Shown: positions 7,086 through 7,395 of the stretch, piece after piece
Position numbering within the stretch: the first letter of the stretch is position 1
How the letters are laid out: each line of letters begins with the position of its first letter
Assembly: GCA_035513995.1 (NCBI GenBank)
Contig: DATKBL010000153.1
Location: 1 to 7,395, forward strand
Reading direction: 5' to 3'
Length of the DNA: 7,395 nucleotides
From: DASUTW01 sp035513995
Lineage (GTDB): Bacteria; Actinomycetota; UBA4738; CALAEC01
Position numbers and translations under genes: made by a program
Notes under the pieces: model-generated
The model's database searches: none
Told to the model about the DNA's origin: nothing
What the model saw: the letters and a program-made list of their open reading frames with translations, nothing else

Positions 7086-7238
7086 TCAGGCGGCCTGCGG
7101 CTCGATCTGGCTCGTACAGCTGGGGCAGCGAGTGGCCGCCGTGGAGATGTCGGTGACGCAGTAGGGACACGGACGGACGACAGGCTCCGCGGCCCCCGCT
7201 CGTGTCGTGCGCTGGTAGGCCTTCGAAGGCCCCTTCAT
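7086..7238 (-). CDS. Small zinc-ribbon protein, 50 residues, function unknown
   Basis: A 50-residue ORF runs from ATG to TGA in the gap between thrS and the upstream gene. It encodes a basic N-terminal stretch (residues 1-22) followed by a compact zinc ribbon, CPYC at 24-27 and CPSC at 38-41, with ten residues between the two pairs. This is a convincing four-cysteine zinc site and argues that the frame is translated. The ribbon (ISTAATRCPSCTSQ at 31-44) resembles the cytoplasmic zinc-ribbon tails I recall from some actinobacterial membrane proteins such as MscL, but no membrane segment precedes it here. It could be a free-standing microprotein or a remnant of a longer gene. There is no clear ribosome-binding site, and a 14-base palindrome begins five bases after the start codon, so the start is uncertain. 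It lies 22 bases after the upstream gene and 45 bases before thrS. Confidence 0.6.
   Translation of the reverse strand: MKGPSKAYQRTTRAGAAEPVVRPCPYCVTDISTAATRCPSCTSQIEPQAA
7218..7231. repeat. 14-base perfect palindrome GGCCTTCGAAGGCC
   Basis: This perfect inverted repeat lies at the start of the small zinc-ribbon gene, about 30 bases after the stop of the upstream gene. In - strand RNA it could fold into a five-base-pair GC-rich hairpin with a UCGA loop. No U-tract follows, so it is not a typical intrinsic terminator. It could hinder initiation of the small gene, or be only a codon-constrained coincidence. Confidence 0.4.
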
Positions 7239-7260
7239 GGCGAACGCCAGGAGGGCGCGC

Positions 7261-7395
7261 CTAGTCCTCGGGAGTGCCGACCCCCGCGTCGGGATGGAAG
7301 GGGACGCCGCGGTCGGGATCGATCTCGTAGCGCTCGATCGCCTCCGCGACCTGCTCGGGCTTGACCTCGCCCATCTCGGCGAGCGCGGCGAGCGT
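7261..7395 (-). CDS. C-terminal end of an unrecognised protein (5' part outside the window)
   Basis: The frame is open from the window edge to a TAG at 7263-7261 and shows the last 44 residues of a protein. The visible part starts with a helical stretch, LAALAEMGEVKPEQVAEAIE, and ends in a Pro/Asp/Gly-rich tail, FHPDAGVGTPED, that looks disordered. I do not recognise the family from this tail. The gene runs in the same direction as thrS and ends 22 bases before the small zinc-ribbon ORF, so it may belong to the same transcript. That the frame codes is supported by G/C-rich third positions and a sensible acidic composition; the other - strand frame through this region reads as Arg/Ser-rich, low-complexity shadow sequence. 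Confidence 0.55.
   Translation of the reverse strand, partial: TLAALAEMGEVKPEQVAEAIERYEIDPDRGVPFHPDAGVGTPED

Noticed and set aside
5269..7170. Long open frame in phase with the HIT gene, running through thrS
   Set aside because: It is low-complexity, Arg/Ala/Pro-rich sequence antiphase to the well-conserved thrS gene. The HIT protein clearly starts at 5268.
7239..7395. Upstream membrane part of an MscL-like gene joined by frameshift to the zinc ribbon
   Set aside because: The upstream frame in phase with the ribbon is an Arg/Ser-rich shadow without hydrophobic segments, and the region is occupied by another reading frame. I see no MscL-like sequence in this stretch.

Overview
The window is very GC-rich, with strong third-position G/C bias and frequent GTG starts. 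It looks like chromosomal DNA of a high-GC Gram-positive bacterium, most likely Actinobacteriota. The best taxonomic clue is a threonyl-tRNA synthetase gene followed directly by an Ap4A-phosphorylase-like HIT gene, an order known from mycobacteria and relatives. The assignment is an inference from gene order and composition only. I see no rRNA, tRNA, CRISPR array, insertion sequence or phage gene.

Left half (1-3448, + strand): the 3' part of an Fbp-type iron(III) ABC importer operon. It encodes a substrate-binding protein (cut by the window edge), a fused two-domain permease and an ATPase. Each junction is a 4-base GTGA overlap preceded by the same GGAGGTG ribosome-binding site at the same distance, so the three proteins look translationally coupled. 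Together they would capture ferric iron outside the membrane, pass it through the permease and power transport by ATP hydrolysis.

Right half (7395-3445, - strand): the tail of an unrecognised protein, a 50-residue zinc-ribbon protein, thrS, a HIT-family gene and an MFS transporter. thrS and the HIT gene overlap by one base (TGATG), and the MFS gene starts three bases after the HIT stop, so these three form a tight operon. ThrRS charges tRNA-Thr and, as known for the family, can make Ap4A as a by-product. The HIT protein resembles enzymes that degrade Ap4A. The MFS transporter has no obvious link to them.

The two operons converge and their last genes overlap by four bases (CTAG), with both TAG stop codons inside an 8-base palindrome. 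There is therefore no intergenic terminator between them. Other points worth a look are a ThrRS that lacks the N-terminal TGS domain, a free-standing zinc-ribbon microprotein and a short upstream ORF overlapping the thrS start. No intergenic gap reaches 300 bases. I found no convincing new multi-gene system here; most of the window is ordinary housekeeping and transport content with unusually compact junctions.
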